In this document: one piece after another, positions 38,022 through 49,439 of the stretch
Layout: each line of letters begins with the position of its first letter
How positions within the stretch are numbered: the stretch's first letter is position 1
Assembly (NCBI GenBank): GCA_003255025.1
Contig: QANY01007249.1
Span: 1 to 64,000 of the forward strand
Direction of reading: 5' to 3'
DNA length: 64,000 nucleotides
Origin: Datisca glomerata
Taxonomy: Eukaryota > Streptophyta > Magnoliopsida > Cucurbitales > Datiscaceae
Translations under genes and position numbers: made by a program
The notes under the pieces: generated by a model
The model's input: the letters and a program-made list of their open reading frames with translations, nothing else
What the model was told of the DNA's origin: nothing
The model's database searches: none

Positions 38022-40036
38022 TGTATGGCATAATGCTCTCAAAGCATATGTAAATGACATTTTATTTGAAAATTAATAAAAAAATTATAATTGTATTATC
38101 TTAATTATTATTGAATAATTACTATAAATATCTAAAAATTTCATAGTCATTAATGAGATTATGATATTGTATTAGTACGAGAGGATTAAGATCATAGGTA
38201 ATGAATAAAATAGTCACAACATATTAAAGTATGGAATCTTTAATGAATTTTTACTAGTACAGTTCGTAAAACATTTTGAACGTATGTGATCTAAATCCGG
38301 ATCGCTAATGTGGATAGACATATTAGTGAATATACTTTATATAATTAGATTATATAGGACATGACCGATGTGAATTAATATCTTTATTAACTTACCGTTT
38401 ATCATAAAAATTTAATACACATCAATTAGGGATCATGCTAAATTCTAAGTAGTCATGAACTCCTATACATGTCTTTGGATCTTTTGATTCACTCGTTAAG
38501 GTTTGTTTGTAAAACGAGCTAGTGACTTTTATTTTGGAAATTCAGTGACATGCATGGCTGGGAACATGATCTTACAAGATTTGAAATCCAAGCTTTCATA
38601 ACGGATCATATATTGGTTCTTTTAAGTGTTAATTCTGGAACTGAATGGTTATTGAACTCAAATTTATAATATGATTATAGATTGACGGTTCACTAGTGAA
38701 AACGGTACTTAATGATCAAGAGGTAATTAGAGTTGGTAAAATGATAATTTTTACCAACTCTAATTTACGAATCAATAAGAATGACAGAACTACTTGAATT
38801 GATTATATCAATGGACTACACGAGATTACTCTTTAAATATATTATGTAATTACTAAGAGTGGAATTTCATATTTATAGTGGAGTAATAATTGAATTAATA
38901 AGTAAAATTATTTAATTAAAAAATTTAATTAATAATATGGTTTATTGGGGTTTAGAATTATGAGTCCATACTCCCCAAGCCACCTCTTTACTACACAGCC
39001 TATAGTGTGAATGTTTCAGGACATAAGAAAATGACTAGCTTGTAAAAAGAATTAAATTTTAGGGTAAATATATAGTTATGAGATAATTAATTAAATTATT
39101 TATTATAATTTTCAGAAATTGTAATTAAATAATTATATCGATTAGTTTTTTATTAATCGATAGATGAGATAGTATATTTGATTTATGAAATTAAATAATA
39201 TTAAATTATTATGAGATAATAATTTGAATTTGAATTAACTAATCTGTTGTTTTTGAACTAACAGATAACTTAGTTTATAGGTGTGATAAGATAAGTTAAT
39301 TTTGAATTAATTGATATCTAGATATTTATCTAACTAAAATAAATAATAAATTAAAAAAATTGTCATGTGGCATGTCGGACTTGCACAGGTCAATCACTGA
39401 TTTTTGAATCAAAGATTGGTATGACACATTGTAGTGCCGCACGACACTACAGTGTGGTGTAGACTATAGTGGATCCCATTGCAGTGGCACATTTGTAAAT
39501 AATTTATTATTTTATAGAAACCCTAAAAAACTAATGAGTCTTGACTTAGAATATATATAGATAATGTTCTAGTGGCCTCATAGATGAAGCAATCTGTGTG
39601 ATTAATTGTTAATAAAAAACTCTCTGAATTCTCCAATTCTCTCTCAGAGCTCTGTTTCAAAAGTCATTCTCCAAATTTTTAGATCTCGTGTATTGAGTCC
39701 ATCTAGAGACAAAAAAAGTATTTTTAAATTATTCTACGTGCTCACACACGTCCTAGTGTGTTCAAGGATTGGTTCGGGAGATCTTGGTGTGGATCTCATA
39801 GTTCATTGTTCGTGGAATCTCAAGTTCATTGTTAGCGAGGACGCTTGATAGACTACTAGAGGTATAATTCATTTCTTTGTATGTCTATGATTTAATGTAT
39901 AATTATATAATGGATCTGATGAGAAAAATTGTTTTTCATTAAAAAATATTTTTTGGAACATGTGGCGTCGCAATTGATTATTCAATCAATAAAATTTTCG
40001 AACCCCCCCAATTGTGCGCAAGCCGCGATTCCATCA
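38022..40036 (+). repeat. 3' LTR of copia 2, single-copy form
   Basis: 2015 bp, preceded by the polypurine tract AAGTGGGAGAT. It contains one copy (about 38372-39180) of the block present five times in the left LTR, and ends GATTCCATCA. Confidence 0.9.
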
Positions 40037-40356
40037 GGAATTAGGTCTCGCAAGTTAACAACTCTCCCCTCTTCTACGTTTACCCACATACCATTTAATG
40101 ACGTTGCTCCCAATGGATTGATAATCACAAATAATGCAAAATGACTCATACGCAATGGACGAGTCACGACAAAAAGATCAAGTAGTTAATTCCATTCAGT
40201 GCGATCTCTTTCGATGAATAAAGGCACAAGCATGAGATGCCCTGAGTGGGTAATGAAGTTTACCACCACATTGAGGTAGCTCAGACATAGAGCTCAAACA
40301 ATGAAGTCTTTGGACCTAGGTACAGAAAGCCACCCATGTCTTTGACTGGACGCAAA
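40037..40356 (+). other. Internal DNA of the host gypsy-type element, 3' end
   Basis: Unique sequence between the copia 2 right LTR and the host element's 3' LTR, with no recognisable domain. It ends GGACGCAAA just before the LTR, the place of the polypurine tract. Confidence 0.55.
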
Positions 40357-41017
40357 TGTTATGGGTGTTTTCCTGACCACCAGCAACATGACGACACGTG
40401 TTACACCATACTAAGAAACTCTTAACAGAGGAAGTTTCAGTGGAAGTGAGTTGACCTTACTAGATCAGTATCAAGGGTGTTCAGGTTACACATACATGAG
40501 TACACGAAAGAGCAAAAGAGGCTCATCAAGAGAGCTTAAGTAACCCCGAGTGTGAGGTCATCATTACCCGGTGAAAGTAGCGGCCAACAGGTCCAATCGT
40601 CATGATAAAATGTTAGGATAGTCTCTGTTCAGTCATTTCGACATTTAATGCCCATCACTTTATGTCAAAAGTCATCTCCCTTCCATCCCATCGAAGACAG
40701 ACATCGTGCCTTATGAGGATTCCCTAGCATGCCTCTGAGAAGGCTTCTTCGACACGTTTCCACTCGCCCGAGGATCCAAGTATAAATACATATGTTAAAC
40801 AATGAAAGGGGTATGCCTTTTTCTCCAAAGGAAAACTATGTTAAAATTCTACAAGGATACCGACTTAGGCATCAGAGATCTTTAGGTGAGGTTCCCACCC
40901 CCCTCCCTGGTTCTATGAGTTCTCTGTCTATGTTTTGTAGATATCAGGGAAGGAGTGGGAAACTATTCCGAAGGGAGATTGCTTGAAGAATCACTGTTGA
41001 AGTTTTCAGCCTCAACA
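40357..41017 (+). repeat. 3' LTR of the host gypsy-type element
   Basis: 661 bp, from TGTTATGGGTGTTTT to CTCAACA, with TATAAATACATATG at 40781. It is followed by the target duplication TTGAT (41018-41022). Confidence 0.9.
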
Positions 41018-41288
41018 TTGATAATTTGTAAACAAATTTATTAGCCAATGGAGTCTATAGATGCATCATATTATGATGAATGTGAGTTTCAACATTTCTA
41101 AACAACCAACTCATGATCATATGAATGCATGTCTAACTAGCAAAAAATGTGCTTCATGAGTCAATGTGAAAATTGGAACATAACTAATTATAAATAATAT
41201 GGACACTTTCAATGTTAAGATATTAAGTGAAATTGATTCATCAATTTCGGACAAATGAACTTCTTGCTCTCATAATTTTAAAACTCCA

Positions 41289-41640
41289 CACTATAATAAA
41301 AAAACGCTACGATAGTTGCCACAAAATGCTAACGTATCACTTCAATAGCGTTACCAAAAACATTATGTATTCAGGTGCTATTAAAATTTCAAGCCCTATG
41401 ATAACGTTTTTAAACTCTATGGAAAACTTTTTTATGGCGTTCAAAAAATTCTATGAAAATAATATTATAGCGTTTTCTAAAAGCTATAAAAAGCTTTTCA
41501 TAGCATTTTATAAATGTTATCCTAGGTCTTTCACGGCGTTTTATAAATACTATCATATATCTTCCGTATCATTTTTATTATTATTTATTATTTTGTTAAT
41601 GCTATGAAATACCTTTGATAACTGTTTATTACTTATACTT
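41289..41640. mobile_element. Probable left end of a CACTA (En/Spm) transposon
   Basis: The stretch opens with CACTATAATAAAAAAACGCT and then carries repeated AACGCTAT/ATAGCGTTTT motifs in both orientations up to about 41560, the usual subterminal repeat pattern of plant CACTA elements. I found no matching inverted end before 44700, so the other end is lost or diverged. The reading frame at 41227-41607 is produced by these repeats. Confidence 0.55.
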
Positions 41641-41884
41641 GTAATTGTATAAATATAAAAATAAATAACTTTTTAACAAAATATCACGAAATAACAAAAT
41701 CACATATCATTTTATTTAATTACTCAAAATTGTTACATATTAATTGCCTATCAAAAATCATATCTCAAAATGATAATTACATATTGATTTCTACATATAG
41801 CAAGTAAAAGTAATATATCCTATAAAAATATTAAAATCTAGTATAAGTTAACATCTAAACAAATCTTACAACCCACCACTTAAG

Positions 41885-42030
41885 TTATATACATCTAGGG
41901 TCATTGGCCATAGGAGGAGGGGGAGTTGACAGTCCTCCAGGTATTGAAGGTGGAGATGCCCTAGTAGGTCCACTTGATGGTTTTCCTTGGAGTTGAGGTG
42001 GTGGCGGGAGTAACTGCCTTGTGAAGCTTT
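41885..42030 (-). pseudogene. Proline-rich terminal exon, probably of a CACTA-borne gene
   Basis: On the minus strand a frame reads QLLPPPPQLQGKPSSGP and ends PPPPMANDPRCI followed by TAA at 41887-41885. A splice acceptor-like GGCAG precedes it. Pro-rich C-termini are common in proteins encoded by En/Spm elements, and this lies just inside the CACTA-like end. No other exon could be joined, so this is tentative. Confidence 0.3.
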
Positions 42031-44027
42031 AAGAACCGTTGTGTCGTTGGATGTAGAAACACCTTGTGGTTTACTTGCTTATGTTGAATTTATTTTTAAG
42101 TATAATTATAAATGCAGATTTCTATTAGGAAACTGAGTTGTGAATATAGAATGCCTATTAATTAAACTTCAAAAACTAAGAACAAGCAAGGATAAGGTAA
42201 AACATTGTAAATTTGGTTAACCGCCGGACAAAGAAACATAAAGACAAATAGATAAATTACCACCTACATATTTGTTGTAGTCACATGTTGTCTAATCATT
42301 TGAGACCATGTAAAATTAGTATAATAGTTTCTCAACATTTATCTCCATTGTGTTTGCATTGTCCTCGTTGTCAGATATTTGAACGGTGGTTTCTTTTGAT
42401 CATCTGCCCTTAATTTTTTAAGAAGAGGCAACATACTGTAATCTTGCACCATCATCTTTTTGAAATTGGTTATGCAGCATCAATCAGCACAATCACATAC
42501 ACAATTCATGAGATTAGTTAAAATTTAGCAACAAATTTATTTAAAAGTCAAGAAAAGTCATAACAATTTAGCAGAATGCAAATCTAATATCTATAAGTAT
42601 TGTTTACTAATATTATAAACGTAATGTTTACAAGTAATGTTGACATGATGTTTACAAGTAATGTTGACATAATGTTTACAAGTGATGGAGAAATTTCCCT
42701 ACTAACCACGAAAGCTCAATCTGAAGCAATTATATTTAAGAAAGATAATTGAGAAAAAAACTGAAAGGAAGCATTTGATAAATAATTAGGGACTTAACCA
42801 CTTAGTCAACTTATATTGTCTATACAATCTAATTTACTATTCTCAAACACATTAACATCATTACTCTATTCCTTCAAGATATCTTCTCATTTGAAAAAAA
42901 AAAGAGTAAGAATAACTACAAAAAAGTAAACACATCCCAACTAAGATTAACACTTAAGTTGAGTTGTTAATCAATTGAATTAAGCTCAACTTGGTAGCTA
43001 ATAAAACCCATATAAGATTAGATTAACTAAGCAAAAAGGATCAAAATCATCATATTCTATTGCAAATTCAGCTAAGTTTCAGTTCATATGTTGATGTTTC
43101 ATAAATTATGTAAAACTTACAAAGAAACCCAATGGATAATCAACTCCAACTTATTCTCAAATTCAACACTAACTAAATTTCCTTGTTGAACCTTTGAAAA
43201 TCTTTAACAAGTAGAACTATGTCGCTATATTATCAAATAATTAACACCCACAAACCAAAGTGTATAAGGAGCGGTGGAAATTATCAAGTTTCATATACTG
43301 ATAACAATTGAAAGAAAATAGCATAACGATTAGAGTTATGAACAGAGTACCCCCACTAGATTAACAAGCAAGGTTCAATTAAATCTAATGACCGATAGAC
43401 AAACGCTAAAATGACCAGAGAAGGGGAAAAACAAAAATAAGAGACCTGGCGGTGGATGATGGTGAACGTAGATGGCTCGGTGGGTTGAATTTGATTCTTC
43501 CTGACTTGGCGGTTGGAGGTGAGTTACAGGGCCTCGGCGATAGAGGGATGCAGTTTGAATATCATGCTGCCTAACTCTGCGGTTTAAGGCGCATGACTCA
43601 AAATGGAGATGGCTCGGTGGGTTGAAGCGCCTGACTCGACGTGATAGCTGACGGAGGCTGTGGTTGATTGAGACGCCTGAGTTGACGGTGGCTGACAGTG
43701 AACGTGGATGGCTCGGTGAGGATTCACTATGGTTTGAAGGGGAGAAGAAATAACTTGAGAGAGATGAGAGGGAGAACTAGGTATTCTCTGTTATACAAAG
43801 GGCTAGTTTTGTTTGGCCATTTTTTAGCTATTATTGTTATTATTCATGGGTCATTTTTGCCTACACCTTCTACAATGGAGTCATCCATGTCAAAAATCTT
43901 AATTTATAATTTATAATCTCTAATATATAATCTATAATATATTGGCGATGTTTGACTCACTTTATAAACAGTAGCTTATGACTTGTAGATTTAATAAGTA
44001 GATAACTAACTTTTAAGGAAAAATTTA
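42031..44027. other. Interior of the CACTA-like region and flank
   Basis: Mostly AT-rich sequence without a recognisable domain. At 42600-42690 there is a short GTTTACAAGTAATGTTGACAT repeat. At 43440-43720 there is a GC-richer island with three copies of GATGGCTCGGTGRG, possibly a first exon or promoter of the transposon gene. Confidence 0.4.
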
Positions 44028-44158
44028 ATTTAACCCAACTTGTGTTGTATCACAAGTCTACATGACACAATTGAATTGTGCATTTTGATAAGTTAAAAAA
44101 CTATAACCAATATGCTTTCGTCACGTAAACTTGTGATCCATCACAAGTTGGGTCAAAT
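44028..44158. mobile_element. Foldback MITE-like element
   Basis: About 38-bp arms, 44028-44065 (ATTTAACCCAACTTGTG...) and 44120-44158 (...CACAAGTTGGGTCAAAT), are inverted copies with a few mismatches around a ~55-bp loop. The size and terminal structure fit a small non-autonomous DNA transposon. I could not define a target duplication. Confidence 0.6.
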
Positions 44159-44429
44159 AGCATTGCTCATTTTTAAGAGGGCGTTTGACACAACTTATTG
44201 AAATAAGCTAGCGGCTTATTTAAGCTAAACTAATATAGCTTTTTAACTTGAAATTCTTTTAATTTTTTCACATGTCCAAAATTACCCCCATCTTTTTTAA
44301 AACCTACACAAACATATCTCTCTTCTTTAAGACAGATCTATGAAATGAGAAGGAAACTGTGTTGTCTTGAACTAGAGTGGTGGGACCGATGCAATCATTG
44401 ATTCTTTCAGCATTGATTTTCCCGAGATC

Positions 44430-44715
44430 AGGAGTTCGGGTCAAGCTCACGGTCGGGATGAGCCGTGGAGTCATGTCGAAGACACTGGTCAGGTCGGGGA
44501 CATGGTTTTGATCTGGTTGAGGAGCTGGGTTTGGGTGGGACACATGTCGGGATGGGTCGGGGAGTCAGGTCGGGGTCGGGTCAGATCTACAATCCTGACC
44601 CTGAACCCCAACCTGAATCGGTTCGGGTTCAGGGTCAGGGTCGAGATCGTAATCAAATCCCGATCATGACCCTAACCCTGACCCGACCTCAAACATAAAC
44701 CCGACACATCCTGAC
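44430..44715. repeat. GC-rich GGGTCRGG / GACCCTGACCC minisatellite
   Basis: Degenerate short units of GGTCGGG and GACCCTGA in both orientations. They include an inverted repeat around 44598-44636 (TGACCCTGAACCC paired with GGGTTCAGGGTCA). Frames through it give Pro-Asp-Pro repeats and are not credible genes. Confidence 0.75.
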
Positions 44716-44748
44716 CCGTGTCCCACCTTAAATTAGAGTGGATAACTG

Positions 44749-45302
44749 TGTAATTAAGGTAAAATACAGATGAACATCAATATTTCAATATTCAGTCATG
44801 TCAATAGAAAAGAAAGATAATTAAAGGAGATGCCAGAGAAACGAGATGTGAAGCGTTGAATTTGCCACATTACCAGAGCTGGAGTTGCTGACCTAGTCAA
44901 GTAGTCAGAATATAAAGGTCACCTGGGAAGCCACATAAGCCGGAGTGACAAATCAAAGCAGGAGGAAAAGTTGCCACTGTGGCGAGGCAGGCAACGAGCT
45001 ACAACTGTCAGATTCATCACGCTATATCCAACGGTTGAATTTAAATAGTTGTTAATATTGATAAGCAGGACTCAATCATTAACCTAATGAATGAAGTAAC
45101 TCTCAGAAGATAAACTCAATCTAGAAGAATATTCCGTTTATTCATTGTGTATTTCAAGAGTTTAGTTGTACTATAAGCCTATAAATATAGGTCAAATTGT
45201 AAACTCAGGGATCGAATATAAACCAGTGAAAATTGCTCACTTTCATACTTATTCTCTGTACTCTCATTATTTTTCTAGCGAGAAGGAAAAAATTCTTTTA
45301 CA
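44749..45302 (+). repeat. 5' LTR of the Tat-lineage gypsy element
   Basis: The right end TTTTACA is fixed by the following primer-site motif (CTTTGGTGTTTTCATTGAG at about 45304). TATAAATAT at 45180-45188 is a likely TATA box. The left boundary, TGTAATTAAGG, is inferred by analogy with 3245. Confidence 0.55.
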
Positions 45303-45363
45303 TCTTTGGTGTTTTCATTGAGAGCTGAGAGAAAAAACTCGAGAAACCCACCCAAAAATACTA

Positions 45364-48300
45364 AATGGTTCTAGAATCAGATCCAACGCAACCCAGAATG
45401 AAGGCAATAGAGCCAGAAATAGTAATGACCAAGCAGATCAGCCAACCTCACCAACGGCGATACTCCAGACAATTCTGACCAGAATGCGAGAGATGGAAGA
45501 ACGGAACACTGAAACACAATGTGATGCATGGAAAGCTATGCAAGACCAGATCCATGCTCTTCAATAAGAGATGGCTCGAACACGTGCTAAAGTCAGTCAA
45601 AGGGCAAACAATGAAGAATGGGAAATCTGTTCAGAGAACAACGGACGAGAGGCGAGGCAGGAAAACCATGAGAATAGCAAGAATGTGCAATGGGAAGAAA
45701 GAAAAATCCAATCTTAAAACTATGAAAACGAAGCTATGAGGGAGGTCGTCAGCCTAGAGTGATAACAAAGGAAGCAGAAGAAGAGTTACTGGAATGAAAA
45801 ATGCTTGAGATGAGGAACCTGGAGAGTACTGGCAAAAGTGATCTGGAGTCTCTCATCCGTACTCCATTGAACCCAGAAATTTTGGCAGCTCTTGTACCCA
45901 AGAAATTTGTGGCCTCGAAATTTAAATGCTACGAAGGGAAAGCAGACCTGGTAAATCACCTTCGTCGGTTCAGGCAGATAATGGCACTACATCAACATGA
46001 GGATGAACTATTGTGTAGAATGTTCCAAACTAGTCTAGATATAATAGCCTTAAAATGGTATCATTCACTCTTTATCCATTCTATTACTAACTTTGTTGTT
46101 AGGTCTTCTATCTTTCTAGAACAATACTCCGCATACCGAGCAGTAATGGAAGATACAAGTACATTCTGATGATTACTATCAAAGAGGGAGAGCCTATATG
46201 AGAGTTCACGCATAGATTCAAAGATGAGATGAAAACGGTTGAAAGTTATGATGATCAGATGGCTAGACTAGCTTTTAAGTGGGGAATAAGTCCAAACTCC
46301 CCCATTTACAAAGACTTGCCCAAAATGAAATCTTTGTCTATGGCAGAAAATTTCCAACGAGCTTAGACTCACATCACGTTGGAGGAAGAAAAAAATAATC
46401 TTTTAAAAACAACCAAACAAAAAAAGGAAGAGTCATAGAAGCGAGAACGAAATTCCGAAAAGAGAAGTGACAGAACGGATAGGGAAGATGGAAGAAACAT
46501 AAAGTGAGAGAGAACCAAATATCAAAGACAGGACTCAGATAGAGTACATCCAAGGGAAAAAGTCTACACGCCATTGATCCTCCCAGTAAATCAGATTCCT
46601 GAATAGATCAAGGATAAGCCATGGCTGAAAAGGCCAACTCCACTCACAAAAGAGCCAAATTTCAAGGATAAGTATAAGTATTGTTCTTTTCATAAGAGTA
46701 GCGGGCATTACACTAGGGGTTGCTTCTAGCTCAAGGATTACATTGAGGAACTCATAAAAGTTGGATACCTACACTAATTTGTGAGAAGCGTGACAACGAA
46801 AAACAACCCTCCACATTGTCAACACCATCATTGTACTGACAGAACAAGAAGGGGTAACACGAAAGGAAATAGTACTGCAAGAAACCAATATTTGAGAAAT
46901 GCATGGGGAGTCATTCACCTGACAATGAGAATCTCCCACTAATTTTTGATGATCTGGATCTGGAACATGACAAACACCACAATGATGCCCTTGTTATTTC
47001 AATACAAGTCGACAATTGACTTTTGAGAAAAGTTTTGGTAGATGATGGGAGCGCAGTAAACATACTGTACCGAACCACATTAGAAAAAATGTCAATGGAA
47101 GAACAGAAGCTGCAAGGAATCTCGCAACCATTGATAGGTTTTAGGGAGCTATCAGCTACTCAGAATGGACGTTAATTCTCCCCGTAAGTGTTGAACCCTT
47201 TATTTATATGACTGAATTTATGATTTTAGATGCTTCATCTCCATACAATGTTGTTCTGGGAAGAACATAGCTACATAAGATGAAGGCAGTACCATCAAAT
47301 TTCTATCAAGTGCTGAAGTACCCCTCACCAGAAGGAATCAAGACCATTAGAGGAGATCAGGCCACTGCCCGCATCTGTTCCGTGACGGCATTAGAGTCTG
47401 CAAAGAAAAGACTTACAGAAAAAGAAGACGCCAAGTAGCCCAAGGAAATGGCTCAATAGAAATCACATGAGGATGGGTTAGATAGCCCGAGATATGAGGC
47501 GGGACAACAAACAAAATTGGTGTGCCTAGAAGAAGGAACACAAAAATGACAAATATCAGTACCCGTCTCGAGCAAGTAGAGAAAGACAAATTGATAGACT
47601 TTCTATGAAGGAACAAATATTTTTTTGCTACTACCACACAGAAAATGCCAGGAATTCTGGAAGAAATCATATGCCATAAGTTGAACACATATCCGACAGT
47701 AAAATAGTAAAAAATAGAAGAAGATGAGTTTTACACAAAACATAATAGAGTTGTAAAGGAGGAAGTTGATAAGCTCGTAAGAGTTGGATTCATTAGAGAA
47801 GTTGACTATCGGAAGTGGTTGGCCAATGTGGTGTTGGTGTGAAAAAATCATGGCAAATGAAGGATCTGTATGGATTTCACTGACCTGAATAAAGCTTGTC
47901 TAAAGGATGACTATCCGCTACCCAGTATTGATGAAATGGTAGACGCCACATCTGGACATGAGCTCCTCAGCTTTATAGACACCTATTCTGGATATAACCA
48001 GATGAAGTTGTTCCAACCTGACCAAGAAAAAACTTCTTTTATTATTGAATATGACATATATTATTATAAGGTAATTCCCTTTGACAAAGCTGGTGAACAA
48101 CGTATTCCATGATTAGATTGGAAGAAACATGGATGATATGCTGGTGAAAAGTAAAGAACGAAGAGATCATATCCAAGATTTTGATGAGGCTTTCTCAGTC
48201 CTAAGAAAAAAATCAATGAAGTGGAATCCAAAGAAATGCACCTTCATTGTCGCTACAGGGAAATTCCTTGGACACTTAGTAATCCAGCGAGGGATAGAAG

Positions 48301-49320
48301 TCAATCCCGATAAGGCGAGAGCTATAATAAAGATAGTCGCCAAAAATAAGAAGGAAATTCAAGGACTAACAGGAAGACTCGTGACACTCAATAGATTTAT
48401 TTCTAGATCGACAGATAAATGGACATTCTCTGATAAGCTGAGGAAGAACTCTATGGACGAATGGGACGACGAGTGTAAGGATGCCTTCAACAAAAACAAA
48501 GAATATATAGTAACTCCTCCGTTACTCTCAAAACCAATGCCTGGTGAACAACTTCTCTTATATGTTGTCGTTTCAGAGATATTTATAAGTGCCGTACTCA
48601 TTAGAGAGGAAGAAAAAGAAACATAAGCCCATATATTTTATCAGTAAAAGCTTAGTAGCGACAGAAACAAAATACAAAAAGATGGAAGAATTAGTACTGG
48701 CTATTGTGATTGCTGCTGGGAAGCTGAGACTATATTTTCAGGGGTACAATATTAAGGTATTAACAGACTCGCTTGTTAAAGTCTTCTACACTCTTCAAAG
48801 ATAAGTGGGAAGATAGCAAAATGAGCAATTGAACTAGGCCAGTATGAAATCCATTATGAGCCTAGAACTTCTATCAAGGGGCACGTGTTAGCAGATTTCG
48901 TCGTAGACTTTACCAGAGAAAAAGTCAACCTAGAACCGTAGAAAGAAATTGAGAGCGGATCCTGGAAATTATACGTTAATGACACTTCACACAATAAAAG
49001 AGCAGGAGCTGGGGTAGTGGTGCAAACCCCGTTTGGGGAAACATTAGAACATCCAATTTCCTTTGAATTCAATGCATCAAACAATGAAGTCGAGTATGGG
49101 ATGCTAATAGCAGGGGTATCTTTAGTGTGAGAATATGAGATAGCTGATGTGAAAATATTTTGTGATTCCGTGTTAATTATCAAACAGGTCACACGAGAAT
49201 ACGTGGCAAAAGATGAAAGAATGATAAGTTATTTACAACGGGCGAAAGAACTACTGAGCTCATTTAAAAACTAAAATTGAATAAATCCCAAGAGCCGAGA
49301 ACGGACACGCATATGCACTA
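45364..49320 (+). pseudogene. Broken Tat-type gag-pol
   Basis: Gag homology is clearest at 45801-46169 (PLNPEILAALVPKKFVASKF, FQTSLDIIALKWYHSL). The Cys-His motif YCSFHKSSGHYTRGC lies near 46675. Protease follows, with VDDGSAVNILY near 47038. RT runs from about 47700: DFTDLNKACLKDDYPLPSID starts at 47874 and SFIDTYSGYNQMKLFQPDQE at about 47970. Downstream the catalytic box is damaged: only MDDMLVKSK remains at 48129, the expected Tyr-Val being lost in a small deletion with frameshift. RNase H follows at about 48450-48800, then the second RNase H at about 48950-49300. In-frame stops occur throughout. The protein would act in retrotransposition and is now dead. Confidence 0.88.
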
Positions 49321-49439
49321 GTAAATTTGGGATCGTCTCTACGATTGTATTGTTGTTCTTGTTCTAATTGTTGAGAATTTGTGGCTATACTTTTAAGTCT
49401 TAAATTTTTTAATTATTGTTATAATTATTAAATCCTAAT

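Larger units (their letters stand above)
27076..40036 (+). mobile_element. Copia LTR retrotransposon 2, nested, with an expanded 5' LTR
   Basis: The left LTR runs from TGTTGGGCATAGT (27076) to GATTCCAACA (32404). The right LTR runs from TGTATGGCATAATG (38022) to GATTCCATCA (40036). The primer site ATTAGTATCAGAGTGG follows the left LTR, and the polypurine tract AAGTGGGAGAT precedes the right one. The flanks GAAAT (27071-27075) and GGAAT (40037-40041) are a target duplication with one mismatch. The coding part is broken. The LTRs differ in length (5329 versus 2015 bp) because of a five-copy tandem array in the left one. Confidence 0.92.
12958..41017 (+). mobile_element. Non-autonomous gypsy-type LTR retrotransposon hosting two nested copia elements
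   Basis: The LTRs at 12958-13606 and 40357-41017 share start (TGTTATGGGTRTTTT), interior (TATAAATACATA; AAAGGGGTATGC) and end (GCCTCAACA). The flanking bases are TTGAT at 12953-12957 and TTGAT at 41018-41022, an exact 5-bp target duplication, so this is one insertion with intact outer ends. Its own internal DNA is 13607-13710, 23156-27075 and 40037-40356. It holds no recognisable enzyme, but carries a 48-bp hairpin array and an ~80-bp array. A primer site, ATTGGCGTCGTCCC, follows the left LTR. I assign it to gypsy-like or LARD elements by architecture only. Two copia elements inserted later. Confidence 0.88.
44749..49335 (+). mobile_element. Tat-lineage gypsy LTR retrotransposon, right part missing
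   Basis: A 5' LTR (about 44749-45302, TATA box at 45180, end TTTTACA) is followed by the primer-site motif shared with the element at window start. Gag, zinc knuckle, protease, RT and RNase H then follow in gypsy order. A second RNase H-like domain (WKLYVNDTSHNKRAGAGVVV, FNASNNEVEYGMLIAG) after the first marks the Tat lineage. The sequence stops near 49335, inside or just after this domain, where endogenous viral DNA begins. Integrase and the 3' LTR are absent. Confidence 0.87.

Noticed and set aside
41227..41607. 126-codon + strand frame
   Set aside because: Runs across the CACTA-like terminus and its subterminal repeats; the Lys/Phe/Tyr pattern follows the repeats.
44304..44698. Pro/Asp-rich frames on both strands
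   Set aside because: Translations of the GGTCGGG/GACCCTGA minisatellite rather than protein genes.
44598..44700. Interstitial telomere repeat
   Set aside because: Units are GACCCTGA and CCCTAACCCTGACCC, not the plant TTTAGGG repeat.
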